This document shows positions 35,194 to 44,323 of a stretch of DNA of 64,000 bases, in pieces; the first letter of the stretch is position 1, and each line of letters starts with the position of its first letter. Location: contig JAKIVD010000008.1 in the NCBI GenBank assembly GCA_021647205.1, positions 1-64,000 of the forward strand, given 5' to 3'. The translations under genes were made by a program, and so were the position numbers. Origin of the DNA: Bacteroidales bacterium. GTDB taxonomy: Bacteria > Bacteroidota > Bacteroidia > Bacteroidales > F082. The notes under the pieces are model-generated. The model made no database searches, was not told the DNA's origin, and saw nothing but the letters and a program-made list of their open reading frames with translations.

Positions 35194-36921
35194 TCAAACC
35201 AATTTCAACCCGTTGCTGATTAGTTTTGAAAGCTCTTCTTTGCTGTCTTTCAACTCGCTAAGATAGCTTTTGATATCCTTTTTAAGTCCAGGAGCCCGGT
35301 AGTCGCTGCTGAGCAGTTCCAGTATTTCCAAAGGCAAAAGCCATTCGTTTTGGTGGTGTCTTTTCACCTTTTCCCAGATTTCTTCCAGTTTGTCGTAGCC
35401 ATTTTTCTCCTTGCGTATCCGGCGCACACCGGCATACAAAGCATGCAGGGCTTTGGCCTTTGCACCATACTTTATTTTGTGTGTTTTTTCCACAGGCGGA
35501 TCGTATTTCAAACCAAAACCGTCCGCGTCGGCAGGGCCGCTGAAAGCCGAGCGGATGCGTTCCCCAACAGCCATGTCGTAAGTGCCCCAGTGAGGTTCAA
35601 AAAGTGTTTTTCCGCGATGCTTCACCCTGCAATCGGTAAACGACAACAGCAACAAACGCCCGTCTTTCCGCAGGCTGTGCAGCAGTACTGCCTCCACTTC
35701 AACCCCCGACTCAAACTCAAAGCGGCAGCGCCTTCCTTTGCTTATCCCAAGCTTCCTTAAATCACTGTCACTGAGCAAACGTGTCGGTTTCAGGCTGCCT
35801 TTTATTTTCCCCATGGGAGAACCGAAACCATCGGCGTGCACTTTTTTCGAATGCCCTTTCAGTATCTTGTTTTTGTAGTTCAGGGTAGTTGGCCCCGTTG
35901 TGTTGATGTAGATGGCACGTCCGTCATGGATCATCACGTCGGCAAAAGTTCCCGAGACCTGCAAACCCGAGGCGTATTCCAGGGTCGCCGTATTGCCCGA
36001 ATCGATGGCTTTTAAGATGCCTTCGAGCCCACCTGTCCGCAACGCCATCTGAGCAGCAAACTCGTCAAGAACAGTTACCAGGTGTTTCCAGTCAGGGCTA
36101 ACATAAAGCTGGGGCTGGGGTTTGGTAATGTCAAAATTGTTGTCGATGGCATCGATGGAGTACGGAAGCTTCTGCACACTTTTTTTGAAGGCACCGGCAC
36201 TTTCCCCGATTGAGGACAACAAACCTGCCCCGTAAATTTTCGGTTTTTCCAAATCGCCGATCAGTCCATATTCTACAGTCCACCAGTGCAGGTTGCGGAT
36301 GAGCGCCATTTCGGAGGGCATTCCCATTTCCTTTGAAAGATTGTCCAATTCTTTCTCTGCACCGGCAATAGCTGTTGCTGTGCTTCCCGGATTGGCTTTG
36401 AGGATGGAAAGGTGACGGATGGCTTCGTACATTTCATAGTCTTTTTTCGACGAGAAAGCCTTCGAGCCGATTTCGCCAAAATAGCGCAGGTATTCGGCGT
36501 ATTCCGGGTCTGCGATGATGGGTGCGTGGCCGGCAGCTTCGTGGATAATGTCGGGTGCGGGTGTGTATTCAATCTGGTTGACAGGCCGGATGCCGGCAGC
36601 AATCACCAGCACCTGGTGTTGCTGGAATTCCATAAAGGCCGGGGGTGGGATAAAGCCATCCACCGTTACGGCAGCCCATCCAATCTCCAGCAATATTTCA
36701 TTCATTGTTTCAATACTTGGAATGCATTCCGCCGAAATACCGGCTTTTTTTAAACCTTCGATATACGAGCTGTGCGCTACTTTTCCGAGGTGATGGATGT
36801 TCTGCTGCATCACATAACGCCAGACTGCATGATCCTGCGGTGTGTAGTCTTCGTAATGCTGATCAACAATAAATGACCGGAGGTGTTTCGGGAGTTTCTC
36901 AATGACGGGATTAGAAATCAT
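35194..36921 (-). CDS. Aromatic amino acid (phenylalanine-4-) hydroxylase, long Bacteroidota form
   Basis: Non-haem iron, tetrahydropterin- and oxygen-dependent hydroxylase, most likely converting phenylalanine to tyrosine. The catalytic domain (residues ~40-290) has the iron ligands H127 and H132 in IIHEAAGH and E218 in WWTVEYGL. The protein is 575 residues long, roughly twice the typical bacterial enzyme (~260-300). The extra ~270 residues hold a beta-rich segment (LEYASGLQVSGTFADVMIHD) and a helical tail. There is no ACT regulatory domain at the N-terminus. No other pterin gene is adjacent. Confidence 0.9.
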   Translation of the reverse strand: MISNPVIEKLPKHLRSFIVDQHYEDYTPQDHAVWRYVMQQNIHHLGKVAHSSYIEGLKKAGISAECIPSIETMNEILLEIGWAAVTVDGFIPPPAFMEFQQHQVLVIAAGIRPVNQIEYTPAPDIIHEAAGHAPIIADPEYAEYLRYFGEIGSKAFSSKKDYEMYEAIRHLSILKANPGSTATAIAGAEKELDNLSKEMGMPSEMALIRNLHWWTVEYGLIGDLEKPKIYGAGLLSSIGESAGAFKKSVQKLPYSIDAIDNNFDITKPQPQLYVSPDWKHLVTVLDEFAAQMALRTGGLEGILKAIDSGNTATLEYASGLQVSGTFADVMIHDGRAIYINTTGPTTLNYKNKILKGHSKKVHADGFGSPMGKIKGSLKPTRLLSDSDLRKLGISKGRRCRFEFESGVEVEAVLLHSLRKDGRLLLLSFTDCRVKHRGKTLFEPHWGTYDMAVGERIRSAFSGPADADGFGLKYDPPVEKTHKIKYGAKAKALHALYAGVRRIRKEKNGYDKLEEIWEKVKRHHQNEWLLPLEILELLSSDYRAPGLKKDIKSYLSELKDSKEELSKLISNGLKLV

Positions 36922-36952
36922 GGTTCTTATCTGGAATAGATTTAAATAACGT

Positions 36953-36960
36953 CAAAAATA
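36953..36960 (-). promoter_or_regulatory. -7 element of the aromatic amino acid hydroxylase gene
   Basis: The minus strand reads TATTTTTG 32 bp before the ATG; no -33 TTTG is seen. Confidence 0.45.
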
Positions 36961-37147
36961 GAGAATAATTTTGGGATGGGTGTTTTTCTATGAAATTCAC
37001 AGAAGGAGGTTCCCAACAAAGTAGCATGCTGTCAATAGTATCCATCTTTTGACGGAGAGTGTCAAAGGCGCTCAGAAACTGGTGCGCAACCCATAACCCG
37101 ATAAGTTTGTATTTTTGTCTCGATTCATTTCATTTTAAAAAAGAACC

Positions 37148-39664
37148 ATGAAAAAAATTGTCCTTATAACTTCTATCCCGATTATCCTGATAGTCCTGCT
37201 ACTGAACAACTGGCAGGCGGACAACATTAAGACGAAGCGATCAACTCCCGCTACCGGCCCCGGCGAATGGATGGCCGCGCAGCGCATGTACCCTTACGAT
37301 GAAATCAAACAGGATGTGTACCTGAGCGAAATGAAAAAGGCCGCGCAGATGAGCACCAACCGGAATGGTGAGATCGAATGGGAGTTTGTTGGCCCGACAA
37401 ATATCGGGGGACGGATAACAGATATTGAAATGCCGGAAGGCCAGTCGCAGGTGATTTATGTGGGGGGCGCCTCGGGTGGAATCCTGAAAACGGAAGATGC
37501 CGGCAACAGCTGGGAACAAAAATTCTTCGGCGTGCCCACGGTCTCCATTGGCGACATGGCCATCGACCCCGACGATCCCGACATTCTTTATGTTGGAACG
37601 GGCGAAGCCAATGCATCCAGCTACAGTTTTTTGGGCAGTGGCATTTACAAATCGCTGGATGGAGGGGACAGTTGGCAGTATTCGGGACTGGAAGCAGCCG
37701 CTTATTTCGGACGGGTAATTGTTGATCACGGCAATTCGCAAAGGGTATTTGCAGCGGCTTGCGGGACACTTTTTTCGAAAAACGATACACGCGGTATTTA
37801 CCGTTCAACAGACGGCGGCCAAAACTGGGAGCAGGTGCTTTTTGTCAGCGACTCAACCGCTGCCATCGACCTGGTGCAGCACCCGGTCAATCCCGATATT
37901 CTTTACGCTGCTTTCTGGGAGCGGGAACGCGGACTGACCTGGCGAAAATCTTTCGGCCCCACGACGGGCATCTGGAAAACTACCGACGGCGGCGATACCT
38001 GGCTTGAACTGACAAACGGACTGCCCGGCGACACTGACAAAGGGCGTGTTGGCCTGACAATCTCAAAATCGAACCCCAATGTGCTGTACGCCATTTACGA
38101 CATGCCCGACCAAAGCATGTTTGTGTTTAAAACCAGCAATGGCGGCAACAGCTGGGAACGGGTGGACAACAATTACCTGCATGGAATGGGTTCGTCGTTT
38201 GCCTGGTATTTCGGACAAATAAGGGTGGACCCAAATGATGAAGACCGGGTTTTCGCCTTGGGGCAAATTATGTACAGGACGAATAACAGCGGCAACAACT
38301 GGTCGCAGATTGCCACCAACGTCCATGTTGACCACCACGCCATGTTTTTCGACCAGTCATCCGGCAGGGTTTATCTCGGCAACGACGGTGGATTGTACTG
38401 GAGTACCAACAACGGGAATTCATGGAACAAAATCAACAACCTGCCCCTCACCCAGTTTTATGGCTTCGACATCAGCAATACCAGTCCCGATTTTATGATT
38501 GGCGGCACACAGGACAACAACTCCATCCGTACGATTGGGGGAAACACTTTGAACTGGCAACCGGTTTGGGGTGGCGATGGCATGCAGTGTGCCATCAACC
38601 AGCAAAACAACGACATTGCTTTTGTTGAATCTCAATGGGGTGGCCTGGGCCGTTCGTTTAATGCCACCTCCACCTGGCCAAGCTTCGATTATATTGGTGA
38701 CGCCATGGGAGGTGACCGGACCAATTGGTCGGCACCAATTGTGCTGACACCCGGAAATGATCAGGTCGTTTATTTCGGAACCTATCGGGTATGGAAATCA
38801 ATTCAAAATGGCAGCAACTGGGTGGCTGTCAGCGCTGATCTGACTGATGGCGGCTTCAGCAGCTTCAATACACTCACCACGCTCGCCGTTTCTTCCCTCA
38901 ACCAAAATCATGTGCTGGCAGGCAGCGCCGATGGCAATGTGCACATTTCGTTAAATGCCGGCTTGAGCTGGACCTCAATTTCGTCCGATTTGCCCGACCG
39001 CTGGATTACCCGCGTGGCTTTCGACCCGATTGATGAGGAAACCATTTACGTTACAGTTTCCGGTTTTCGCTGGGACGAAGCATTGCCGCATGTTTACAAA
39101 TCAACAGACCTGGGCGAAAACTGGGAAGATATTAGCGGGGACTTACCGGAGATACCGGTAAATGCAATTGTCATAAATCCGATAAACAACGAAAAACTGA
39201 TTGTGGGAACGGATGCCGGTACTTACATCACGCATGATGGTGGTGCGAGTTGGGAAAATATGGCGGGAAATATGCCGCAAACACCGGTGGTTGCCCTCAA
39301 GATAAACCCGAATACCAACTGGTTGTATGCCGCCACTTACGGCAACTCGATTTACAAAGTGGATCTAAGCGACTTGTACGTGGGGAATATCGAATGGGGC
39401 GCGACAAAACAAAACTTTGATGCGAAGCTGGTTTACAGTGTTTCATCAAAATTCATTGTCATCGAGAACAACGAACCACAGGCTTTTCTGGTCAATGTTT
39501 ATTCCCTTTCGGGACGGAAGTTGGGCGCTTTCTCTACCGGGCTGCTTCAGGAAGGAAAAACACAACTTGATGTAACAAAATACTTCCGGCACGCAAAAGA
39601 AATGTTGTTGTTTGAAGTTGTTGGTAAATCGCAGAAACAAACTTTGAAAGGACTTCCAATTTAG
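37148..39664 (+). CDS. Secreted BNR/Asp-box repeat (sortilin-like propeller) protein
   Basis: The 838-residue protein has an N-terminal signal or anchor (MKKIVLITSIPIILIVLLLN). It carries many Asp-box repeats of the form S-x-DGGxxW, for example SLDGGDSWQYSG, STDGGQNWEQV, TTDGGDTWLEL, STDLGENWEDI and THDGGASWENM. These build a 6-10 bladed propeller of the VPS10/sialidase type. The last ~75 residues (VNVYSLSGRKLGAF ... LKGLPI) resemble a degenerate T9SS sorting domain. Asp boxes alone do not prove glycosidase activity and I see no sialidase active site. A TATTTTTG at 37110-37117 may be its -7 element. Confidence 0.82.
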   Translation: MKKIVLITSIPIILIVLLLNNWQADNIKTKRSTPATGPGEWMAAQRMYPYDEIKQDVYLSEMKKAAQMSTNRNGEIEWEFVGPTNIGGRITDIEMPEGQSQVIYVGGASGGILKTEDAGNSWEQKFFGVPTVSIGDMAIDPDDPDILYVGTGEANASSYSFLGSGIYKSLDGGDSWQYSGLEAAAYFGRVIVDHGNSQRVFAAACGTLFSKNDTRGIYRSTDGGQNWEQVLFVSDSTAAIDLVQHPVNPDILYAAFWERERGLTWRKSFGPTTGIWKTTDGGDTWLELTNGLPGDTDKGRVGLTISKSNPNVLYAIYDMPDQSMFVFKTSNGGNSWERVDNNYLHGMGSSFAWYFGQIRVDPNDEDRVFALGQIMYRTNNSGNNWSQIATNVHVDHHAMFFDQSSGRVYLGNDGGLYWSTNNGNSWNKINNLPLTQFYGFDISNTSPDFMIGGTQDNNSIRTIGGNTLNWQPVWGGDGMQCAINQQNNDIAFVESQWGGLGRSFNATSTWPSFDYIGDAMGGDRTNWSAPIVLTPGNDQVVYFGTYRVWKSIQNGSNWVAVSADLTDGGFSSFNTLTTLAVSSLNQNHVLAGSADGNVHISLNAGLSWTSISSDLPDRWITRVAFDPIDEETIYVTVSGFRWDEALPHVYKSTDLGENWEDISGDLPEIPVNAIVINPINNEKLIVGTDAGTYITHDGGASWENMAGNMPQTPVVALKINPNTNWLYAATYGNSIYKVDLSDLYVGNIEWGATKQNFDAKLVYSVSSKFIVIENNEPQAFLVNVYSLSGRKLGAFSTGLLQEGKTQLDVTKYFRHAKEMLLFEVVGKSQKQTLKGLPI

Positions 39665-39709
39665 ACCTTCCAGCGCTCAAAGAACCTGGAAGCATCTGTT
39701 ACTGAGCCT

Positions 39710-39739
39710 GACCCGACGGTTTTTTTCAACCGCCGGGTC
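39710..39739 (+). other. Hairpin between BNR gene and glycosyltransferase
   Basis: GACCCGACGGTT and AACCGCCGGGTC pair with one mismatch around a T-rich loop, 18 bp before the next ATG. There is no T-run after the stem, so it is more like a leader hairpin than a terminator. Just upstream (39665-39693) is a half-copy of the ACCTTCCAGCG / CCTGGAAG repeat found three times at 56.4 kb. Confidence 0.45.
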
Positions 39740-39757
39740 TAATATTTCAGCGAATCG

Positions 39758-41005
39758 ATGAACAATTCAAAAATCCACATCGCCCTCCCGGTCTTAAACG
39801 AAAGCGAAACCCTGCCTGCCTTAATCGATTGCCTTAAAAAGCAAAGCATCCGGGATTTCAGCCTGGTAGTCTGCGTAAACCAGTACGCGTCCTGGTGGGA
39901 TGAGCCGGAAAAATCAGCCCAATGCCACGACAACCAAAAAAGTATCGAAGTCCTCCGCTCAGCAAAAGGCTTAAACATTGAAGTTATTGACCGGAGCAGC
40001 AAAGGAAAAGGCTGGCCACCCAAAAAAGGTGGCGTGGGCCACGCGCGCAAAACGGCCATGGATTTGATTGCCCGCAGGGCGGAAGAAAACGACCTGATTG
40101 TGAGTGTGGATGCTGATACTTTTTATCCGCCGGATTACCTTTCCTCCATCCAAAAAAGTTTTCAAGAGCGCCCGGAATGGATCGGCCTTGCCGTTCCCTA
40201 CTACCACAAATTGAACGGGGATACTACTGACAGATTGATTTTACGTTATGAAATCTACATGCGTTACTACGCCCTGAACATGCTACGGATTCACAACCCA
40301 TACGCTTATACGGCACTCGGCTCCGCCATGGCTTTTCCCGTTTGGGCTTACAAAAAGGTGGGCGGGCTGACACCGGTTTTGAGCGGGGAAGATTTTTACT
40401 TTTTGCAAAAACTGGTAAAAAACGGAAGGCTTGGCTTGTGGACTGAAACCACGGCTTTTCCTTCGCCCCGCTTTTCCGACAGGGTGCTGTTCGGAACAGG
40501 GCCGGCACTGATAAAAGGAGACAAAGGGAACTGGGATTCCTACCCGGTTTATGACTATCAATTATTTGATAAAGTAGAAGATACCTTTCGCTTGTTTCCA
40601 TCGCTCTATAAAGAAGACCGGAGAACACCCATGGACGATTTCCTGCAAAAGCAATTCGGCACCACTAATATTTGGGGGCCTTTGCGAAAAAATTACAAGG
40701 ACACCGACAATTTTGTAAAAGCCTGTGTAAATAAAGTGGACGGCTTGCGTATTCTTCAATATTTAAAGCAGGGGCAAAGCAATACAGGGCAAAGCAATGA
40801 GGATGTCCTGCTCAGTTTTCTTGCAAAATATTCTGAGCACTTTTTAGATAAGAATCGCCAGAACCAATTCGGGGATTTGGATTTCGAAAGTTCACCCGTC
40901 GAATTGTTGAATCAGGTCAGGGATTTGCTCTTTGAGCAGGAAATGAGGTTACGGCTGAAAATGAGCCGAGATGTCTTCTCCAAAGACAAGCTTGATACGG
41001 ATTAA
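39758..41005 (+). CDS. Family 2 glycosyltransferase
   Basis: The 415-residue protein begins with the GT-A nucleotide-sugar fold: IHIALPVLNESETLPALID, then GVGHARKTAMDL and the metal-binding VSVDADTFYPPDYL (DxD-like). No transmembrane helix is evident, so it is probably cytoplasmic or peripheral. The donor and acceptor are unknown; the neighbouring GT39-like membrane transferase hints at a cell-envelope glycan. Its TAA stop shares the palindrome TTAA with the stop codon of the convergent gene. Confidence 0.85.
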   Translation: MNNSKIHIALPVLNESETLPALIDCLKKQSIRDFSLVVCVNQYASWWDEPEKSAQCHDNQKSIEVLRSAKGLNIEVIDRSSKGKGWPPKKGGVGHARKTAMDLIARRAEENDLIVSVDADTFYPPDYLSSIQKSFQERPEWIGLAVPYYHKLNGDTTDRLILRYEIYMRYYALNMLRIHNPYAYTALGSAMAFPVWAYKKVGGLTPVLSGEDFYFLQKLVKNGRLGLWTETTAFPSPRFSDRVLFGTGPALIKGDKGNWDSYPVYDYQLFDKVEDTFRLFPSLYKEDRRTPMDDFLQKQFGTTNIWGPLRKNYKDTDNFVKACVNKVDGLRILQYLKQGQSNTGQSNEDVLLSFLAKYSEHFLDKNRQNQFGDLDFESSPVELLNQVRDLLFEQEMRLRLKMSRDVFSKDKLDTD

Positions 41006-42606
41006 TAATAGATTTCAATCTTATTGTGAAAATCTGTCTGCCAAACCAGCGACCTTATTTTTGCAATACTGCTGTCATTTAAAATGTAGCCCGGCAGCTT
41101 ATCATTATCAAACAACACCGGCAGTATGTTTTTGCTTTTTAGGATTTGAATGTTCTCTTTTGACGGGATTCCAATACCCGCGCGCGAACCGGACATAAAT
41201 ATTATTTTAAACTTATCGAATGCCGGGGTGTTGAACACCATGATTTCTCTATGCTTAAACCTGCTTAACACTTCTTTGTAAACCAACGTCGAATTTAACC
41301 CAAACTGATAAGCTTTTCTTTGTTGGTCGTTATTCTTTAATGATAAACCATTATGGTTCAGAAAATGAAAAAAGACAAAAAACACCAATGCAAGGCCGAT
41401 GATTTGCGCAGCGATTTTCGCGTATGCCGGTTTCACTTTCATCTTCCCGGCCCAAAATACAATTTGAGAAATTGATTGAGCTACTATGATGTAAATCAGG
41501 GGGGCAACAATTAAAGAAAAGGCGCTTAGCTTTGTTGCTGCAAATGAGTAAAAGGCGTAAACAATGAATATCCACATGAGCAACACAAATTTAAACTTTG
41601 CCTGAATCCGGGATGTCAGAAAAATAATCAGCGACAGAATAATTACATACTGAAAATCGGTGCCATACAATTTTTCAATATTGTTGAAATGATACATAAA
41701 ACCACCGGTATGCCCTTCGATGACGTCAGTAAAATGCAGCATATTGAGGTTAAATTCATAGCTGCTCTCTTTCGGGAACCTGTAAAAAATGTAAAGTTGC
41801 CAGGGAAGCGCCACGATAGCTGTAACAGCAAGGCTGAGAACTAATTCGGCGTATAATTTTAGTTTTCTCCTGTTTTCTTTGAAAAGCAATATATGTAGTC
41901 CCCAGGCAGAATAAACCAACAAGCCAACCAGCCATTTGTTCAATATGGCGGCTCCCGAAAACAGCCCAATCAGAAATACCCAGTATTTCTTGTCCGATTT
42001 TTCTTTTTCGAACCATGCCCAAATACTTAAAGTTACATAAAACAAAAAGGCGGTATCGTTATGGTCGGTGGCAATTCGGCCTGTACTCAATTGATAAATA
42101 AAGTTTGAACCGCTTAATAAAACAGCTGCATAAAACCCGGTTTGTTTTCCTGAGACTATTTTTCCAATCCTGTAAACAGGGAAAACCAATAAAGAGGTCA
42201 TAAGCATACTTGGCAACCTTAAGCTTAAAATGCCCGTTCCGAAAAGCTTAAACGACAGTGCAATTTGCCATAAGAACAAAGGTTGCTTATGAAGCCAGAT
42301 ATGGTTACCTGTCCAGTTTTTATAATTGTAAGGCAATATCGGGTTTTCAATTAGCATGGGCTTCAACGGATTGCCCAGCATATTTTTCGCGACTACTGCA
42401 TGGAACTGTTCATCCCACATATGTAGGAAAGGGTCAGATAAACACAAAAATAAATGAACCGAAAAACTACCAAACACAAGAAAGAGAAGGCCAAGCCTGC
42501 TCTTGCCCGAAATTTGAAAACAGGACAACCCTAAAAAAACCAGTGCAATGCCAACATAAAGCAGATAAATGACAGATTGAATATGATCGTCGTAATTAAG
42601 GGCCAT
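41002..42606 (-). CDS. GT39/ArnT-like membrane glycosyltransferase
   Basis: The 534-residue protein has ~12 transmembrane helices. The hallmark of the PMT/ArnT group is present: SDPFLHMWDEQFHAVVAKNM (acidic DE motif in the first outer loop), then LLSGSNFIYQLSTGRIATDHND. Such enzymes move a sugar from a polyprenyl phosphate to lipid A or protein on the periplasmic side. The substrate is not deducible. It is convergent with and touches the GT2 gene. Confidence 0.85.
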   Translation of the reverse strand: MALNYDDHIQSVIYLLYVGIALVFLGLSCFQISGKSRLGLLFLVFGSFSVHLFLCLSDPFLHMWDEQFHAVVAKNMLGNPLKPMLIENPILPYNYKNWTGNHIWLHKQPLFLWQIALSFKLFGTGILSLRLPSMLMTSLLVFPVYRIGKIVSGKQTGFYAAVLLSGSNFIYQLSTGRIATDHNDTAFLFYVTLSIWAWFEKEKSDKKYWVFLIGLFSGAAILNKWLVGLLVYSAWGLHILLFKENRRKLKLYAELVLSLAVTAIVALPWQLYIFYRFPKESSYEFNLNMLHFTDVIEGHTGGFMYHFNNIEKLYGTDFQYVIILSLIIFLTSRIQAKFKFVLLMWIFIVYAFYSFAATKLSAFSLIVAPLIYIIVAQSISQIVFWAGKMKVKPAYAKIAAQIIGLALVFFVFFHFLNHNGLSLKNNDQQRKAYQFGLNSTLVYKEVLSRFKHREIMVFNTPAFDKFKIIFMSGSRAGIGIPSKENIQILKSKNILPVLFDNDKLPGYILNDSSIAKIRSLVWQTDFHNKIEIYY

Positions 42607-42632
42607 TCACGAAGCTGATAATACTTTTAAAA

Positions 42633-42640
42633 CAAATATA
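42633..42640 (-). promoter_or_regulatory. -7 element of the GT39-like gene
   Basis: The minus strand reads TATATTTG 27 bp before the ATG. Confidence 0.45.
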
Positions 42641-42720
42641 CTTTAGGCTGACGAAAATACAGAATAATATGCAGTCGAATGATATTGAACTTACAAGCTG
42701 ATTCTTCGTAAATTGCCCCC

Positions 42721-43638
42721 ATGTTTCAACTGATCACAATTCTTGGCCCCACTGCTACCGGGAAAACAAAGTTAGCAGCCAAACTGGCCTCATTGCTAAA
42801 CGGGGAAATCATCAGTGCCGATTCCCGTCAGGTATACCGGGGAATGGACTTGGGCACCGGAAAAGACCTTAATGATTTCAAAGTTGATGGGAAGCGTGTT
42901 CCTTATCACCTGATTGATATTGTTGCCCCCGGCTACGAATACAATGTGTTCGAATTTCAACAGGATTTTTTGAAAGCCCTGAAGTCAATTTCTGAAAGGG
43001 GAAACCAGCCCGTTTTTTGTGGGGGTAGCGGAATGTACTTAGATGCCATTTTGCGTCATTACAAATTGAACAAAGTACCCGAAAACAAGGCACTCAGGAA
43101 TGAGTTGGACGAGATGCCCGATGAGGAACTTGTTACAAAACTGAAGTCCTTTGGGGCCATCCACAACACAAGCGATACCGAAAGTCGCAACCGCCTGATA
43201 CGTGCCATCGAAATTAAAGCATTCGAAAAGAAATATCCCGATGCAAAACAAGGGCTTCCAAAAATAAATTCTATCAACTTCGGCATCCGTTTCGAAAGGG
43301 AAATTATTCGCCAACGGATTACACAGCGGCTTAAAACCCGGCTTGGGCGTGGTATGGTGGATGAGGTGAGAACTTTGCTTGAGGGCGATTTAAGTCCTGA
43401 ACAATTAAGCTTTTACGGACTCGAATACAAATACCTGACCCTGTATGTTGTTGGTGAGATTACTTACGACGAGATGTTCTCAAAGCTAAATACGGCCATC
43501 CACCAGTTCGCCAAACGCCAAATGACCTGGTTCAGGCGAATGGAAAAAAAGGGGGTGGAAATCCATTGGATTGACGGAAAACTTACTGACGATGAAAAAC
43601 TGGCTGTGATTGTTGGGGTGTTGCAGGGAAAGGAATAA
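42721..43638 (+). CDS. miaA: tRNA dimethylallyltransferase MiaA
   Basis: Adds the isopentenyl group from DMAPP to A37 of tRNAs that read UNN codons. The 305-residue protein has the P-loop GPTATGKT (residues 9-16), SADSRQVYRGMDLGTGK and GGSGMYLDAIL. R197-region RQRI and the C-terminal QFAKRQMTWFRR are typical. Length is normal. It stands alone on the plus strand. The 225-bp gap downstream (43639-43863) shows no gene. Confidence 0.95.
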   Translation: MFQLITILGPTATGKTKLAAKLASLLNGEIISADSRQVYRGMDLGTGKDLNDFKVDGKRVPYHLIDIVAPGYEYNVFEFQQDFLKALKSISERGNQPVFCGGSGMYLDAILRHYKLNKVPENKALRNELDEMPDEELVTKLKSFGAIHNTSDTESRNRLIRAIEIKAFEKKYPDAKQGLPKINSINFGIRFEREIIRQRITQRLKTRLGRGMVDEVRTLLEGDLSPEQLSFYGLEYKYLTLYVVGEITYDEMFSKLNTAIHQFAKRQMTWFRRMEKKGVEIHWIDGKLTDDEKLAVIVGVLQGKE

Positions 43639-43863
43639 CAGAAATAGGGAATAGGCGTATATAAGGGAAATCGGGTTAAATTGAAACCAGGGATTTGAAT
43701 AGTTTGAAAACTCAAAAAGATATTGGGGTGTGAAGACGTTCAGGAAGTTTTCAGGATGCGACCCTTATCCCTATACCCTTAACCCCCTCATTTCCACACA
43801 GGCCCAATCCATTTCCCCCCTATTTCCCTTATAGTTTACTCACCCTTAATCCCCCCAGCTTTC

Positions 43864-44139
43864 TCACTTCCCTTTCTTGGATTTCAACGTATTATCAGGC
43901 TTTAGCATATTTTTGGGGTTCAACTTTTCCACACCGTCCTTCATTTCTTTAATCTCGGTAGCCACATCTTTCAGGTCACCGGCAAGGTCGCTGTCCTCAG
44001 TGGCTTTCTTAAAATCTTTAATTCCTTTTCCCAGTCCCCTGGCAAGTTCCGGTATCTTTTTCCCACCGAAAAGGAGTAATACCACAACCACAATGACAAG
44101 CAGTTCGTAACCGCCCAAAAATCCCGCAAATTGAACCAT
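43864..44139 (-). CDS. tatA: Twin-arginine translocase subunit TatA/E
   Basis: A 91-residue protein with one N-terminal transmembrane helix ([20 protein letters not shown]), the [12 protein letters not shown] hinge and an amphipathic helix, then a charged tail ending KSKKGK. It forms the pore-like part of the Tat system. No tatC is next to it in this window. Confidence 0.92.
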   Translation of the reverse strand: MVQFAGFLGGYELLVIVVVVLLLFGGKKIPELARGLGKGIKDFKKATEDSDLAGDLKDVATEIKEMKDGVEKLNPKNMLKPDNTLKSKKGK

Positions 44140-44155
44140 GTTTTTGAATTTGAAG

Positions 44156-44163
44156 CAAAGGTA
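44156..44163 (-). promoter_or_regulatory. -7 element of tatA
   Basis: The minus strand reads TACCTTTG 17 bp before the ATG. The CAACTTT repeat begins directly upstream. Confidence 0.5.
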
Positions 44164-44173
44164 CGAAAAGTCT

Positions 44174-44251
44174 CACTTTCAACTTTCAACTTTCAACTTT
44201 TCAACTTTCAACTTTCAACTTTTCAACTTTCAACTTTCAACTTTCAACTTT
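44174..44251 (+). repeat. 7-bp tandem repeat (CAACTTT)n
   Basis: About ten units of CAACTTT, some with an extra T (CAACTTTT), lie between tatA and the convergent-side LamG gene. Confidence 0.9.
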
Positions 44252-44323
44252 TTCACCCCTCCGCCCTTCTGACATCTCCCCACGGGAGAATAAGCATCGC
44301 AAAACGAATTTTGGCTTTTGTGT

